Position numbers and translations under genes: made by a program
Assembly (NCBI GenBank): GCA_001936135.1
Contig: CP012819.1
Coordinates: forward strand, 1,211,501 to 1,275,500
From: Saccharomycopsis fibuligera x Saccharomycopsis cf. fibuligera
Lineage: Eukaryota > Ascomycota > Saccharomycetes > Ascoideales > Saccharomycopsidaceae
Direction of reading: 5' to 3'
Length of the DNA: 64,000 nt
Shown: positions 20,419 to 29,892 of the stretch, in pieces
How the letters are laid out: each line of letters starts with the position of its first letter
How positions within the stretch are numbered: the first letter of the stretch is position 1
Notes under the pieces: model-generated
What the model saw: only the letters and a program-made list of their open reading frames with translations
Databases searched by the model: none
What the model was told of the DNA's origin: nothing

Positions 20419-21831
20419 ATGGTCAAGCCAAAGTTGAAGGAAAGATTAGAACTTCTTCAAGCTAAAGAAGCCATCGCTAAAGAAGAAGCCGCCTTAAAAA
20501 ACAAGTCTCAAAAAAATAAAAAGCAAAATGCAGCCCAAAATATAGAACGCAGTGAGAAAGAAGCAGTAGCTAAAGCCATAACGGAGGCTGAAGTTGCTCA
20601 GCTGAAAAAAGATGCTCTTGAAAAAGCCAAATTGAACAAGAAGGAAGAAAAAAAATTGGAAAGATTGAACAAAAAGCAGGCAAAGAAGGAAAAGAAGGAC
20701 AAATTAAGAGAAGAGAAGAAAAAGAAACAGCAACAGAGTAGTAGAAAAGAAGGGGGCAGTGGTAGCGAAGATGATGAGTTTGAAGATGCTAGAGAAAGTA
20801 ATGACGATCAGGGAGATGATGGGGCTGCCAGAATCAAGGTTAATTCATTAGATGAGGACTTGCAGAAAGACTTTGCCAATGTTGTGGCTGTTGATCATGA
20901 AGGGGAAGAAGAAGAGGGAGAGGAGGACGATGAAGAAGAAGAAGAAGAAGAAGAAGAAGAAGAAGAAGAAAGATTGGATTTTGACGCTCTTGCTAAGAGT
21001 GATAATGAAGATGATGACGACGACGAAAGTGAAGATGATGACGAAGATGACGAAGAGGAGGAAGAGGAGGAAGATCCAGAAAAGGAAGAAGGCGACGTTG
21101 CATATTCTGACGTCGAGTTCGATTCTGATGCCGACGTTATACCCCACACCAAGGTCACCATCAATAAAGTTGCAGCATTGAAAGATTCTCTTAATCGTAT
21201 TGCACTTCCATGGGAAACTCAACCATTCACCGAGCATCAATCCATCACTTCTTCAGTTACAGCTGAGCTGCAAATCACTGACATTTATGATGACACTGAA
21301 CGTGAACTTGCTTTTTATAAACAAGGTCTTGATGCCGCTAAAAAAGCTCGTGCTGAACTTTTGAAGCTTAAAGTGCCATTTTCTAGGCCAGCTGATTATT
21401 TCGCTGAAATGATTAAAAGTGATGAACATATGGATAAACTTAAGCAAAAGATGGTGAGAGAAGCCACTGATGCCAAGAAGGCCGAAGAAGCAAAGAAACA
21501 AAGATTGTTGAAGAAATTTGGTAAGAAGGTTCAAGTTGCTACTTTACAAGAACGTCAAAAGCAAAAGAAAGAAACGTTAGATAAGATTAAATCCATTAGA
21601 AAGAAAAGAAAGGATGGACTTGGGGGCATGAGCGATGGCGGTAATGCTGATGAGTTTGAGATTGCTATTGAAGAAAGTAATGCAGCTAAGGATGAGTTCA
21701 ACTCTAGAAGAAAGAGAAAGTACGGTGGCGGTGGTGATCGTAATGATCGTGGTGCATCCCAGGGTGGTAACAAGAACAAGAAGGCTAAAAGACCAGGTAA
21801 GAGTAAGCGTAACCAAGGTGGTAGACGTTAA
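20419..21831 (+). CDS. EBP2: rRNA processing protein Ebp2
   Basis: Nucleolar factor for 27S pre-rRNA processing and 60S subunit assembly. The 470-residue protein has a Lys/Glu-rich coiled-coil N-terminus (1-120), a long acidic tract including an almost pure Glu run (about 170-190) and D/E blocks to 235, then the conserved Ebp2 core. The core carries DDTERELAFYKQGLDAA, LKVPFSRPADYFAEMIKSDEHM and LLKKFGKKVQVATLQERQKQ (about 290-390). A basic Arg/Gly/Lys tail ends in RRKRKYGGGGDRN and SKRNQGGRR, suited to RNA binding and nuclear entry. The N-terminal extension is longer than in some relatives but typical for fungi. Confidence 0.95.
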   Translation: MVKPKLKERLELLQAKEAIAKEEAALKNKSQKNKKQNAAQNIERSEKEAVAKAITEAEVAQLKKDALEKAKLNKKEEKKLERLNKKQAKKEKKDKLREEKKKKQQQSSRKEGGSGSEDDEFEDARESNDDQGDDGAARIKVNSLDEDLQKDFANVVAVDHEGEEEEGEEDDEEEEEEEEEEEEERLDFDALAKSDNEDDDDDESEDDDEDDEEEEEEEDPEKEEGDVAYSDVEFDSDADVIPHTKVTINKVAALKDSLNRIALPWETQPFTEHQSITSSVTAELQITDIYDDTERELAFYKQGLDAAKKARAELLKLKVPFSRPADYFAEMIKSDEHMDKLKQKMVREATDAKKAEEAKKQRLLKKFGKKVQVATLQERQKQKKETLDKIKSIRKKRKDGLGGMSDGGNADEFEIAIEESNAAKDEFNSRRKRKYGGGGDRNDRGASQGGNKNKKAKRPGKSKRNQGGRR

Positions 21832-22775
21832 ACGGAAAAGTCGATAGAATTCTTGATGTTGTAAATTATGCTATAGTTATTTCTTTTTATTATTTTTTAC
21901 CATAATACTTTACTTTCCTCTTTTTTTCATCTGTTTATGTTCCTTGTCATTATACAAATGCATTCTTTATTATTGTGATTCTGTTTGAATATTATACTTT
22001 TTATGGCTATACAATTTGAAATGCCAAGAAGTAGAGATTTGCATTTTTCATTGAAGTGTGGTTTGTACTTTTTTTAGCAGTCTGCACTGGACATTCTTTG
22101 ATAGAGCTGATTTTAAGGTTCCTTTTTATAATAAAGAATGAAGTTTCTCGTATCTTTCGCTCCAATTTAGTATGGACCGTTGAAAAATTAGTTGAGCTTG
22201 TCATTAGATCAAACTTGCCATTATGTCTAAGCCTAATAGCAATCTTTGGATAATCCAGTATTGATTTTTCCTCGCTTACTGAGTATCACTTTCGACCTTT
22301 TTCTACAAATGTGCGACTTATTAAGTGCAAGCTCAAATTGCAAATGTAGTCACATTTTATTATATATACACGCCACCATACACCATTGCCAAATTCAGGT
22401 GTATTTTTTACGTAAACAGAGACAATACTGAAAACGAGTTTTCTAAAAAAGAAAAAGGGGTTATTGAAATTGAAAAAGAAGTAGATTAACAAAGTAGCAA
22501 TTAATTAAAAAGCAAATGTGGCAACAGAAGAGCAAGAATGGGAAGTATAAAAATTAAATTAAATATAGTAAATTAAATTCGTAAGTAAATTGTTTTATGG
22601 TAGTATTAGAATACGCAATTTCAATTATCTTTTTTCTATTAGTTTTGTTTTGTGTTCTTTCTTTTTCTTTTTCTTTTTTTTTTTTAAAAAAAAGTTATAG
22701 ATTGTTCGATACTTTATGCATTTGTCTTTTGTGAATAAAACATTAAGCACCAAGGACGCTTCAAAAGCGCAATGC
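21832..22775. other. convergent 3' regions of EBP2 and UGP1
   Basis: About 945 bases between converging genes, AT-rich with T/A runs. No supported gene. Long for a convergent yeast spacer but featureless apart from the stem-loop at the UGP1 stop. Confidence 0.5.
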
Positions 22776-22781
22776 TTAATG
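22741..22781 (-). other. stem-loop spanning the UGP1 stop codon
   Basis: CATTAAGCA and TGCTTAATG form a perfect 9-base inverted repeat (22741-22749, 22773-22781). Nested inside, GCGCTT and AAGCGT pair (one G-U) around a 3-base loop. In the UGP1 mRNA the structure includes the last codon and the TAA. Confidence 0.6.
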
Positions 22782-24476
22782 TTCCAAGATCTTTAAGTTG
22801 CCGGTAATAACAACGTTCTCCAAGATAGAACCATTTGGAATGTCAATTCTTTGACCATCAGAGCAAACAATGATAACAGTCCCTTTCAAAGTAACACCTT
22901 TACCCAAAAACACATTACCCGTGATAGTCAAGTGGTCCAATTCCAAAATCTTTGGCATGTGTGGTATTCTGGTGCTAAACTCACTGACCTTCTTGAAGGC
23001 AGAACCCAACTTGATCAATGGGTTACCATCGTATCTGTTTGGATCCAAAACCAAAGCACCGTGTTCCAAGTAGAACAAGTCAGATTTGACTAACATTAAG
23101 TCAGAACAAGTCTTAACTGGCAAGAATCTAGATCTTGGAACAACAACACCGTGAGCGCCATTAAAGAATCTGATAGCGGCACCAACAGCAGTCTCCAATT
23201 GCAACACTGGAACATCGTTTTGACCTTCATACTTGATGGTTTTTTGATTTGGAATGATTTCAACTTGAATCTTGTTTTGCTCCACCAATCTTTTGATGGC
23301 CTTCAAGTTAATCCACAAGTTATTGGTGTTGAAGTTCTTAAATTTCTTTATAGATTTGAACTCTTCGACGTGTTCCTTTGGAACTTGAGCAACTTCCAAC
23401 AATCTAACTTGACCATCGTAATTGATCAAAGTACCACCTTTAACATCTGCTCTGGTCTTGTCAGCCAATTCCATAATGTACTCCGCACCAGTTTCGATCA
23501 TGTGGTGCAAGATTTTCAAGTCAACGGTAGCACCCAAGTTATCACCGTTAGAAACAAAAAGAATCTCTTTACCTTCGGCCAACAACTCGTCTAACTTGCC
23601 GGTGGAGGTCAAACTTTCAAAAAGATCACCGTGACCCGGTGGATACCAAGCACTCAATGGGCCATCCAAAGATTTTGGAACAGGCAACAAGGAATCTTTA
23701 AAAACCCTTGGGAATCTAGATTGATTGAACGTCTTGATCTGGATTCTGTGACCAGAGTATTTTTTCACAATATGCTGAGTGTCGTCGTCGGTGTTGAAAG
23801 AGTTCATCAACAACAATGGGACATCAGCGTCGTATTTTCTATTCAAGTGTTCGATTTGTCTGACAGACAAGTCCAAGAAGGTGTTACCGTCTCTAACTTC
23901 AATAACAGATTTTGGACCAACACAACCCATGGAGGTACCAAGACCACCATTCAACTTCAACACAGCCAATTTGGACAACAATTGCTTGTTATCGCCAGTA
24001 GGAGCATCAATGCTCTTATAGTTTACAACTTCATCTGGGTTTGGGCTCTTAATCTTTTCCCAGTCCAAAGTAGTACCAGCAGCCTTGTCAGTCAAGTATC
24101 TTCTGAAAAGGGCAAAAAAGGAGTCCATTTCAGATTCGAACTTGTCCTTGACGGTGCCGTCTGGGATCTGGTCGGCCAACTTGTTCAAATGGTTTCTCAT
24201 TTGAGAAGCGGCAATTGAAGTGGTGGTGTTGTCAAAGGCCTGTATAATATCGGTATTAGTATTTGATGGTTTCTGGAGACAAGCTACAGACTCGCTCGTT
24301 GACTTTGCAAGCGCGGGGGCGATGGTGGTGGAGCACAATGATAATAGCAACCACAACCGCAACCACAACCGCAACTGCACTATGCTATGGTTCACAACGA
24401 CGGTAGATATGGGGTTGCAAAGAAAAGTACATACGTAAGCGCTTTGAGACTTGTTGTGTTTTCTGACGGCACTCAT
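22776..24476 (-). CDS. UGP1: UTP-glucose-1-phosphate uridylyltransferase (spliced)
   Basis: Makes UDP-glucose, the donor for cell-wall glucans, glycogen, trehalose and protein glycosylation. Exon 1 is 24435-24476 (14 codons, ending SQSAY); exon 2 is 22776-24239. The spliced protein has 501 residues, as expected (S. cerevisiae 499), and reads [14 protein letters not shown] then [16 protein letters not shown], aligned with the S. cerevisiae N-terminus. Motifs: [18 protein letters not shown] (UTP binding), the NSFNTD block, [13 protein letters not shown], and the C-terminal left-handed beta helix [17 protein letters not shown]. The 195-base intron is in frame and has no stop, so a naive call gives 566 residues with a false hydrophobic N-terminus. 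TATA box at 24614-24626. Confidence 0.96.
   Translation of the reverse strand: MSAVRKHNKSQSAYVCTFLCNPISTVVVNHSIVQLRLWLRLWLLLSLCSTTIAPALAKSTSESVACLQKPSNTNTDIIQAFDNTTTSIAASQMRNHLNKLADQIPDGTVKDKFESEMDSFFALFRRYLTDKAAGTTLDWEKIKSPNPDEVVNYKSIDAPTGDNKQLLSKLAVLKLNGGLGTSMGCVGPKSVIEVRDGNTFLDLSVRQIEHLNRKYDADVPLLLMNSFNTDDDTQHIVKKYSGHRIQIKTFNQSRFPRVFKDSLLPVPKSLDGPLSAWYPPGHGDLFESLTSTGKLDELLAEGKEILFVSNGDNLGATVDLKILHHMIETGAEYIMELADKTRADVKGGTLINYDGQVRLLEVAQVPKEHVEEFKSIKKFKNFNTNNLWINLKAIKRLVEQNKIQVEIIPNQKTIKYEGQNDVPVLQLETAVGAAIRFFNGAHGVVVPRSRFLPVKTCSDLMLVKSDLFYLEHGALVLDPNRYDGNPLIKLGSAFKKVSEFSTRIPHMPKILELDHLTITGNVFLGKGVTLKGTVIIVCSDGQRIDIPNGSILENVVITGNLKILEH
24240..24434 (-). other. UGP1 intron, stop-free and in frame
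   Basis: Starts GTATGT at 24434, branch point TACTAAT (24255-24261), ends TTATACAG at 24240; branch A to 3' end about 16 bases. Removal restores the conserved Ugp1 N-terminus. Its 195 bases are 65 sense codons, including a TTGCGG/TTGTGG repeat that would encode a Leu/Trp/Arg-rich hydrophobic stretch. Confidence 0.93.
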
Positions 24477-25059
24477 TATTGGGGCTATGGCTTATGATGG
24501 CAGTAGCTGTGTGAATTGAGGTAAGCTGAAGGTTTGATTGGTGAAAGCGAGAGAGAGGGAGAAGAACAAAAGAAGCTTTGTTACTTTGTGGCCAGGCTGG
24601 AGGAAGGGCAGGGCTATATATTTATACAGCACCGTGGGCGCTTAAGGCTGCTGGAAACCCAAATTAGCGCAGCAGCGGCCAGCACCAGTCTTTGCGCCTG
24701 CAGGGCGCGTGGGGCCTCTTGGAGTTAGAGGGTTAATGGGGGTCTAACCGGTCCCTGTGGTTACCCGGAAAATAATTGTGAATTGTGATTGGCAGAATGA
24801 AGACAAACTGTCGGCGCTTGTTGTGCCATGCTGTCGCTTACTCAGCGCTTTGTCTGAGACCGCGGTACCGAATCCTAAACTTGCGCAGCTAGAATGATAG
24901 TTGCTGGCTGAAATTAATGAGCAAACAGCAACAAGAGGAAGCAGCATTGGGAGCGGCCGGCACTAAACGAATTGATGGTAGACGAGAAGCTGTAAGACAA
25001 GGTGGAAATAAGCGTAGACTATATTTGAAAGTACAGAGTAATTAAGTAAACACGGCAAT
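24477..25059. other. UGP1 promoter / DUF3074 gene 3' region
   Basis: About 580 bases, GC-richer than most intergenic DNA here (notably 24630-24730 and 24830-24870). No stress-response AGGGG element was found on either strand. Besides the TATA box nothing was assigned. Confidence 0.5.
24614..24626 (-). promoter_or_regulatory. UGP1 TATA box
   Basis: TATAAATATATAG read on the minus strand, about 140 bases before the UGP1 ATG. Confidence 0.6.
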
Positions 25060-26040
25060 CTACTGTGAAGCACTTCCTACATATTCGAGGATCTTGGGAA
25101 CGTCGCTGGCGATAATCTTGTCCATGTTGAAACGACTCAAAAACAACGGAATCAGTCCGCCGGGGTTGGCGCTCGTGCACATTTCCCACTTTACCAGTGT
25201 TCGGTTGCCGGCGTTGCTGCTGCCGCTGCCGTTGCTGCCGTTGCTGCCGTTGCTGCCGTTGCGGTTGCTGCCGTTGCCGCTGCTACCCTCGGTGTGCAAA
25301 ACGATGCGCTCTACTGATACGTATTGTGCCGGCACAAGATCCCGTTGGTTTATGGGGTGCTGCTTGCTTCCGTTGCTGCTGCTGCTGATTCTGTTAAACA
25401 GCGCTGGCTGGATCGGTAATTGCACAATGTAACTGGCAGTAGGGCCCTTTGCAACATGGAGTAGAACATGAAACATCCTGTCCTTTACCGGGAAGGGAAA
25501 GTGGTAGTGTAGTTTTGCCAAGTACGTCAAGCGCTGGAGTCCGTCGTGGCGATCGCTGGCAGAACTCTGGTAGCGGTGATCGTTGCCGATAGTTGTAGCG
25601 TTTGCAGCCGCAGCCGATGGTTGACTCGCTAATGGCACCAACTGAAAGTCCACCAACTCTTTAATGTACTGTTTCTCATGAAAAACATGGCTGTCGCTGT
25701 CCAATTGGTCTTGATCGACGGTGCCCATCAAGTAGCGGTTGAGGTCCCCAAAGAGCGCTTCCGCATGGCGCTGGTCTTCGAACTCGATCGTCGCAGCGCG
25801 CTTGTTCCAGTGGTCGCCGTTCAAGTTCTTGTTGACGAATGTGTCGACGGAGATGGATTTGCAATCCATATAAGCAGGGGCCTTGGGGCGAGAAGTGAAG
25901 CTGCGGGTGTTCTGGGGCCACTGAGCGGTGCTGTCCTTGCCAGTGCCATCAAGGAGCTCGTCCGCCTCAGCCACAAGCAGGGCAAGGTGGCTGGGGGCAG
26001 CAGCCGCGGAGACGTCTGCAAGCGGAGTGGAGGAGATCAT
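25060..26040 (-). CDS. DUF3074 (START-like) domain protein
   Basis: 326 residues from the first in-frame ATG (upstream codons at 26041-26061 lack one). The DUF3074 family, fungal proteins with a START-like lipid-binding fold, is recognised by four blocks in order: W-x-KR-x-x-x-IEF near 80, a central KLHYHFPFPVKDRMFHVLLHV, PAQYVSVERIVLH, and the C-terminal VKWEMCTSANPGGLIPLF followed by DVPKILEYV. The usual ending of this family is a W-x-MATASDAGG-like motif, then a DV near the end. A Gly/Ser/Asn repeat (GSNGSNGSNGSGSS) interrupts the domain. Function unknown; lipid transfer is inference. The gene is clearly GC-richer than its neighbours. Confidence 0.8.
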   Translation of the reverse strand: MISSTPLADVSAAAAPSHLALLVAEADELLDGTGKDSTAQWPQNTRSFTSRPKAPAYMDCKSISVDTFVNKNLNGDHWNKRAATIEFEDQRHAEALFGDLNRYLMGTVDQDQLDSDSHVFHEKQYIKELVDFQLVPLASQPSAAAANATTIGNDHRYQSSASDRHDGLQRLTYLAKLHYHFPFPVKDRMFHVLLHVAKGPTASYIVQLPIQPALFNRISSSSNGSKQHPINQRDLVPAQYVSVERIVLHTEGSSGNGSNRNGSNGSNGSNGSGSSNAGNRTLVKWEMCTSANPGGLIPLFLSRFNMDKIIASDVPKILEYVGSASQ

Positions 26041-26784
26041 AGCAATAGTGGTAGCACACAACTGAATTGTAGTTGGTATCCTGCGTCGTAGCAGTGCTGG
26101 TCCTGGGCTGGGCTGGGCTGTGTTTGTGTTGTGCTGTGCTGTGCTGAGTCAAGTGAAAACTGGTCTTGTCAGAGCTGACGAGATTACTGTCGCGGTTACT
26201 GTCGCTGCGGTTATCAAAATAATGCAGTGCCAAAATAGACTGTCGAAAAGAGGGGATATGAGGCGTAAACAGAGAATCTGTTGGGCGTGCTTGCGCTGCG
26301 CTCGAGCCAGGATCTGGGTTCGCTGAGTAAGCTATGGATGGCTACAGACTCGGTGTTTTTCTTTTTCTCTCGCTGAGGAGAAGCGGTACGAGCCACTTTT
26401 TTTTGAATTTGTCCCACCCTGTTCTGGGCCTGCACCGCTACAGTTATCTGGACCGCCCCACTAAACTGGCTGGCTATAAATACTGCTGCCCTTCCAAGGG
26501 TTTAGCCAGACTTATTCAAGAGTGGAAGATTACAAGTGTAGTACAAGTAACTGTCTAACACCCGTCAAAAGATAAAAGAAAATAGCGAAGTGCATTATTA
26601 GATAACACGACAACAAAACACCGCTCAGGAATCTACTGATATTCCTATCTGAAACATCCAACCGATTCGTACAAACTACAAAGCAGCTTTAACGGCATAG
26701 CCGACAGACTAAAATGGCTAACCACGAAGAAGACCCAATTATTCAGTTTATTCTCATGGTCATCAACAACTGCTGACTGCGATG

Positions 26785-26788
26785 CGTT

Positions 26789-26820
<32 letters not shown>

Positions 26821-26832
26821 TTGTTGTTGTTG
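26785..26832. repeat. CTG/TTG trinucleotide repeat
   Basis: About 16 near-perfect CTG/TTG units. In one plus-strand frame it would encode a leucine run; since the ORF around it (26782-27060) has no other support, I treat it as a simple repeat. Confidence 0.7.
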
Positions 26833-28328
26833 GGCAAAAGCTCAATCTCGCACAGACATAGAACGCTGCAGGATGTCTGTCAGAGTTTGCACAAAACCAG
26901 ATCTGCCTTCCCTAAACACACAGCGTGGCTTTTGGACATCAGGAACAGCAGCAGCAATAGCCACGGACCGCTGCCCGGTCATCGCATGTACTTCAAGTTA
27001 CTCAATATTCGGCCTTTTTTTTTGTGTTATTTTTCTTCGTTGATGCTTTGTTCGCTTTGATGCCTTACGACTCTTTACATATATATATTCCGTTTTTATT
27101 TCTCTTTAATGATGGTGCTTTTATTCTCTAACGTGTTTCTTTTTTATTTTATGGCGTTTGTGCTTTGGGATGTTTCTACATAGGCTCAGCATGATTTGCT
27201 GGTTGTTGGTTGGTTATCTAATATACACCTCTTGTTATACTTGCAGGTCGGAACGGCTTTCAACGTGTCTTGGAAATTGTTCGTATCAGTAGGGCGCTAT
27301 AATCGCACTCATCCTATCGTAAATTTGGCCTGTGCAAATAGCGCGGCAATCTGCAATTAAGTTTCTCTCTGGAAGCATCGATCACTGCCTGTCTGTAGCG
27401 GCATCGCGATATCGCCCTCGGAGAATCTCTGTCCCAACAGTCAAATGTCAAAAAGTTGCGCAGCGCGAAAAAACTCCGAGATGCCAAGCTTCCGTTTGTT
27501 CTATTGTTTTTTTGTTTTGTTGTTTTGATGTTATGTTTTTAAGGTTCCCCGTTTTTCTAGCCTCCTCTGGCTCTGGCTCCTCTGTTTTTCTTCCTCTGTT
27601 CTCCTCCTGCGCCAGATTAGATTGCTTCGGAGTTTCGCAATCTGTATGGCACATGACCAGCTCAGCGGACCTCCCTGTCCCAGAAACCCAAACTTTATAC
27701 CATCCATCGTAATATCGCATAGCGTGTTCTCTATACGGGAGCAGAGACAGATGAACACACATGTTGAAATAAAATGGGTTCGCAAATAATTATAGTTGTG
27801 TTTCTCAGAAAAGTAATAGACAGCACATCCCCTGTAGCTTGTACGCCCGAGTTTGAGCTTGAGTCAATATGCGCTCTACAACGAGTGTTGATTGGAGATT
27901 TCGTACCTCTGAATTAAATATGGTGTGATTATGGAAACTACATTCATCCCCTGCTTGGAGGGCCCGTCTCTCATACCACCAGACGCATGCACCGCAACAA
28001 CCGCTGTGTTATTGTTGTTGTTATTATTGCGGGAGGAGAACCTTCTCGTTGTGACAGCGAGACACACACCAATCCTTGCGCATGGTTCAAGTAATACATA
28101 CTGCGGAAAATAGACTTTCTGGTTCTGTTGATAACGAAGCTCCACAAAAGATATTTCAAGGTAGGCAAAGCAGATCAAGACTTTTATGTGGGAGCAAAAA
28201 GATAAGATTGAACGTGTTTGGATTAAGGTTTGGCCTTTGCCTACTCACAAGCAAAATCAAGGGGGAAAACTCGAATCGCAAACAGCAAGTTGTGTTCATT
28301 TCTTTTATCATGATAGTGCAGCGAACGG

Positions 28329-28426
28329 TTCGAACGTTCGATTATATTTGGGGGGCGTTTCTCATTAGTTACGCATAGCATTTTCTTTATATGACTTGGC
28401 ATAGATCCTTTCGAACATTCGATTAT
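28329..28426. repeat. spaced 17-base direct repeat
   Basis: TTCGAACGTTCGATTAT (28329-28345) and TTCGAACATTCGATTAT (28410-28426), 81 bases apart, one mismatch. Each carries overlapping TTCGAA-like palindromes. Confidence 0.8.
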
Positions 28427-29180
28427 GATTGAAACGGTTCTAGTCTGCTGGTATGTCAGCACGCACTTTATTGGTCTCTTGAGCGTGTGTGGTTATAGCA
28501 AAAGAAAATTGTAGTATTTGCAGCAGACTTTGCGCAACTAACAGCCAGTGGTGTGGCATACAGCGTAGTTCTCAGTCAACCAACATCAGTACGTACAAAT
28601 GCAGTACGGCTGTAAAGTGCAAAGACTCAGATTGACGTTTATAGCATCGATTGTTAAAGGAATTTTACAGTACCACCTTGAGTCTGTTTACCATGTTTAC
28701 AATTCTGCAGCTGTCCAATAGTTCACCTAATTTGAAATACTAGATAAATTGCCAACCTGAAATGGTGTCCGATTCTTTCCAAGCAAATTGTTAGTTTCTT
28801 ACAGAAAATATACTTCACGACTTTCATACAAAGCTGCCATTCAAAAGCTTACTAACCCAAGAATTCTGAAGTCAGTGATAGTAAGTAGCAGTAGTTCTCA
28901 CTTCACAGAAAAGTAGTTTGCCCCACGGTATATATTTAAAAATAGAAACTTCAAAATGGCAGAATGCGTCTCATTTCCACTCCCCGACTCGCTATCCAAG
29001 ATATACTGTTGCCGGCAAAGCATACTACCGCCACAGAAGCCTGGCCCAGTTTCGAGAGAAGCTAGTGTAACCTATCGTAATCACCAGAAGGCTCTGCCAT
29101 TTAGGGGTATACAGAAGCGGCCTTAAATAACTAAACTAACACACCACATTTATCATTTCTTCGGCGATTCGGGCAGGCAA

Positions 29181-29217
29181 ATACCGCTCGCTCGGGAACT
29201 AGCTATTTTAGCGGTAT
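29181..29217. promoter_or_regulatory. 8-base inverted repeat upstream of the His-rich gene
   Basis: ATACCGCT (29181-29188) and AGCGGTAT (29210-29217) form a perfect inverted repeat around 21 bases containing CTCGGGAACTAGCTATT. The same segment occurs, slightly changed, in the second copy near 43035-43070. CGG-containing inverted repeats are typical binding sites of fungal zinc-cluster factors; no factor can be named. Confidence 0.45.
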
Positions 29218-29330
29218 GCAAAAGTGCCAACATGCGCCGTGTGTCGAAGACTTGAGATCCCGAAAATGCAAGCCTGACATACGATCAGCCATCCATTAAA
29301 TAAAAATAGCAAACAGAAGAAGAACAAGCA

Positions 29331-29338
29331 TATAAATC
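29331..29338 (+). promoter_or_regulatory. TATA box of the His-rich gene
   Basis: TATAAATC, 121 bases before the ATG at 29452. Confidence 0.6.
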
Positions 29339-29451
29339 AAAAGCCTCGCTGGTGCTATTCAATAGTACTCACCACTGCTTTGCTGTTGTATATCACATCG
29401 TTTCATATCAAGCCAACCACCCGACTTTCCTACCGCTACTCGCCGTACAAG

Positions 29452-29892
29452 ATGAAGTTCAATAATATTTGCTTAGCCGTGTTGCTTTACGCTGCCGGCA
29501 TTTCTGCTGCTCCAGTTAATGCTACCGATTCACTCCAAGAAAAAGGTCTCTTGGGTGACTTGTTGGGCCATCATCACCCACCACCACCTCCTCCTCCACA
29601 CCATGAGCCACACCCGCATCCACATCCAGGTCCAGGTGGTCCAGGTGGTCCAGGTGGTCATCACGGTCCTCACGGTCCTCACGGATTTTCTGTCAACTCC
29701 ACCGCGAATGCAGCCACAATTGAAAAGAGACAAACAAAAAACTCAACTGTCGAAAATAAGGGTTCCTTGGGTGACTTGTTTGGCCACCATAAACCTAATC
29801 CAAAGCCAGATCCCAAGCTCCAACCTCCAAAACCCCAACCAGGTCATGGCGGTCCAGGCGACCATGATGGTCCAGGTGGTCATCACAAATAA
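29452..29892 (+). CDS. secreted His/Pro/Gly-rich protein
   Basis: 146 residues. Chosen start is the ATG at 29452, which gives a clean signal peptide (MKFNNICLAVLLYAAGISA, then APVNAT); the ORF extends upstream but adds nothing signal-like. The mature part has two related units, KGLLGDLLGHHHPPPPPPP and KGSLGDLFGHHKPNPKPDP, each followed by a His/Pro/Gly-rich tail (HPHPHPGPGG, HHGPHGPHG, GPGDHDGPGGHHK). A single Lys-Arg site (IEKRQ) between the units could be cut by Kex2, and NAT, NST (twice) could be glycosylated. His clusters suggest binding of zinc, copper or nickel outside the cell, but that is inference. A Kex2-processed peptide precursor is an alternative. I recognise no named family. A broken inverted copy lies at 42544-43097. 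Confidence 0.8.
   Translation: MKFNNICLAVLLYAAGISAAPVNATDSLQEKGLLGDLLGHHHPPPPPPPHHEPHPHPHPGPGGPGGPGGHHGPHGPHGFSVNSTANAATIEKRQTKNSTVENKGSLGDLFGHHKPNPKPDPKLQPPKPQPGHGGPGDHDGPGGHHK

Larger units (their letters stand above)
26041..29451. other. 3.4 kb gene-poor region
   Basis: Several overlapping ORFs on both strands (27332-27712, 27448-27762, 27876-28178, 28076-28378), but none shows a domain and they cancel each other. A CTG/TTG trinucleotide stretch lies at about 26785-26832. The left part is GC-richer, like the adjacent DUF3074 gene. The right end contains the regulatory sites of the secreted His-rich gene. No tRNA or transposon ends recognised. Confidence 0.45.

Noticed and set aside
20848-21240. 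130-codon ORF antisense to EBP2
   Set aside because: Shadow of the Glu/Asp tract, giving Phe/Ile/Val runs.
22776-24476. A 566-residue Ugp1 with a signal-peptide-like N-terminus
   Set aside because: Consensus splice signals and the restored conserved N-terminus show that 65 codons are an intron. Kept only as a possible retained-intron product.
26714-26776. 20-codon ORF with a good AAAATGG start and protein-like opening
   Set aside because: It stops before a trinucleotide repeat, no splice donor is visible and no frame continues convincingly.
26782-27060. 92-codon ORF starting with a 15-17 leucine run
   Set aside because: The leucine run is only a CTG/TTG repeat and the rest is unsupported.
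28321-28345. GGTTCGAA resembling a tRNA B box
   Set aside because: No A box or cloverleaf around it; it is part of the palindromic direct repeat.
27332-28378. Several ORFs of 100-126 codons on both strands
   Set aside because: They overlap each other in opposing frames and show no domain; typical chance ORFs in GC-richer DNA.
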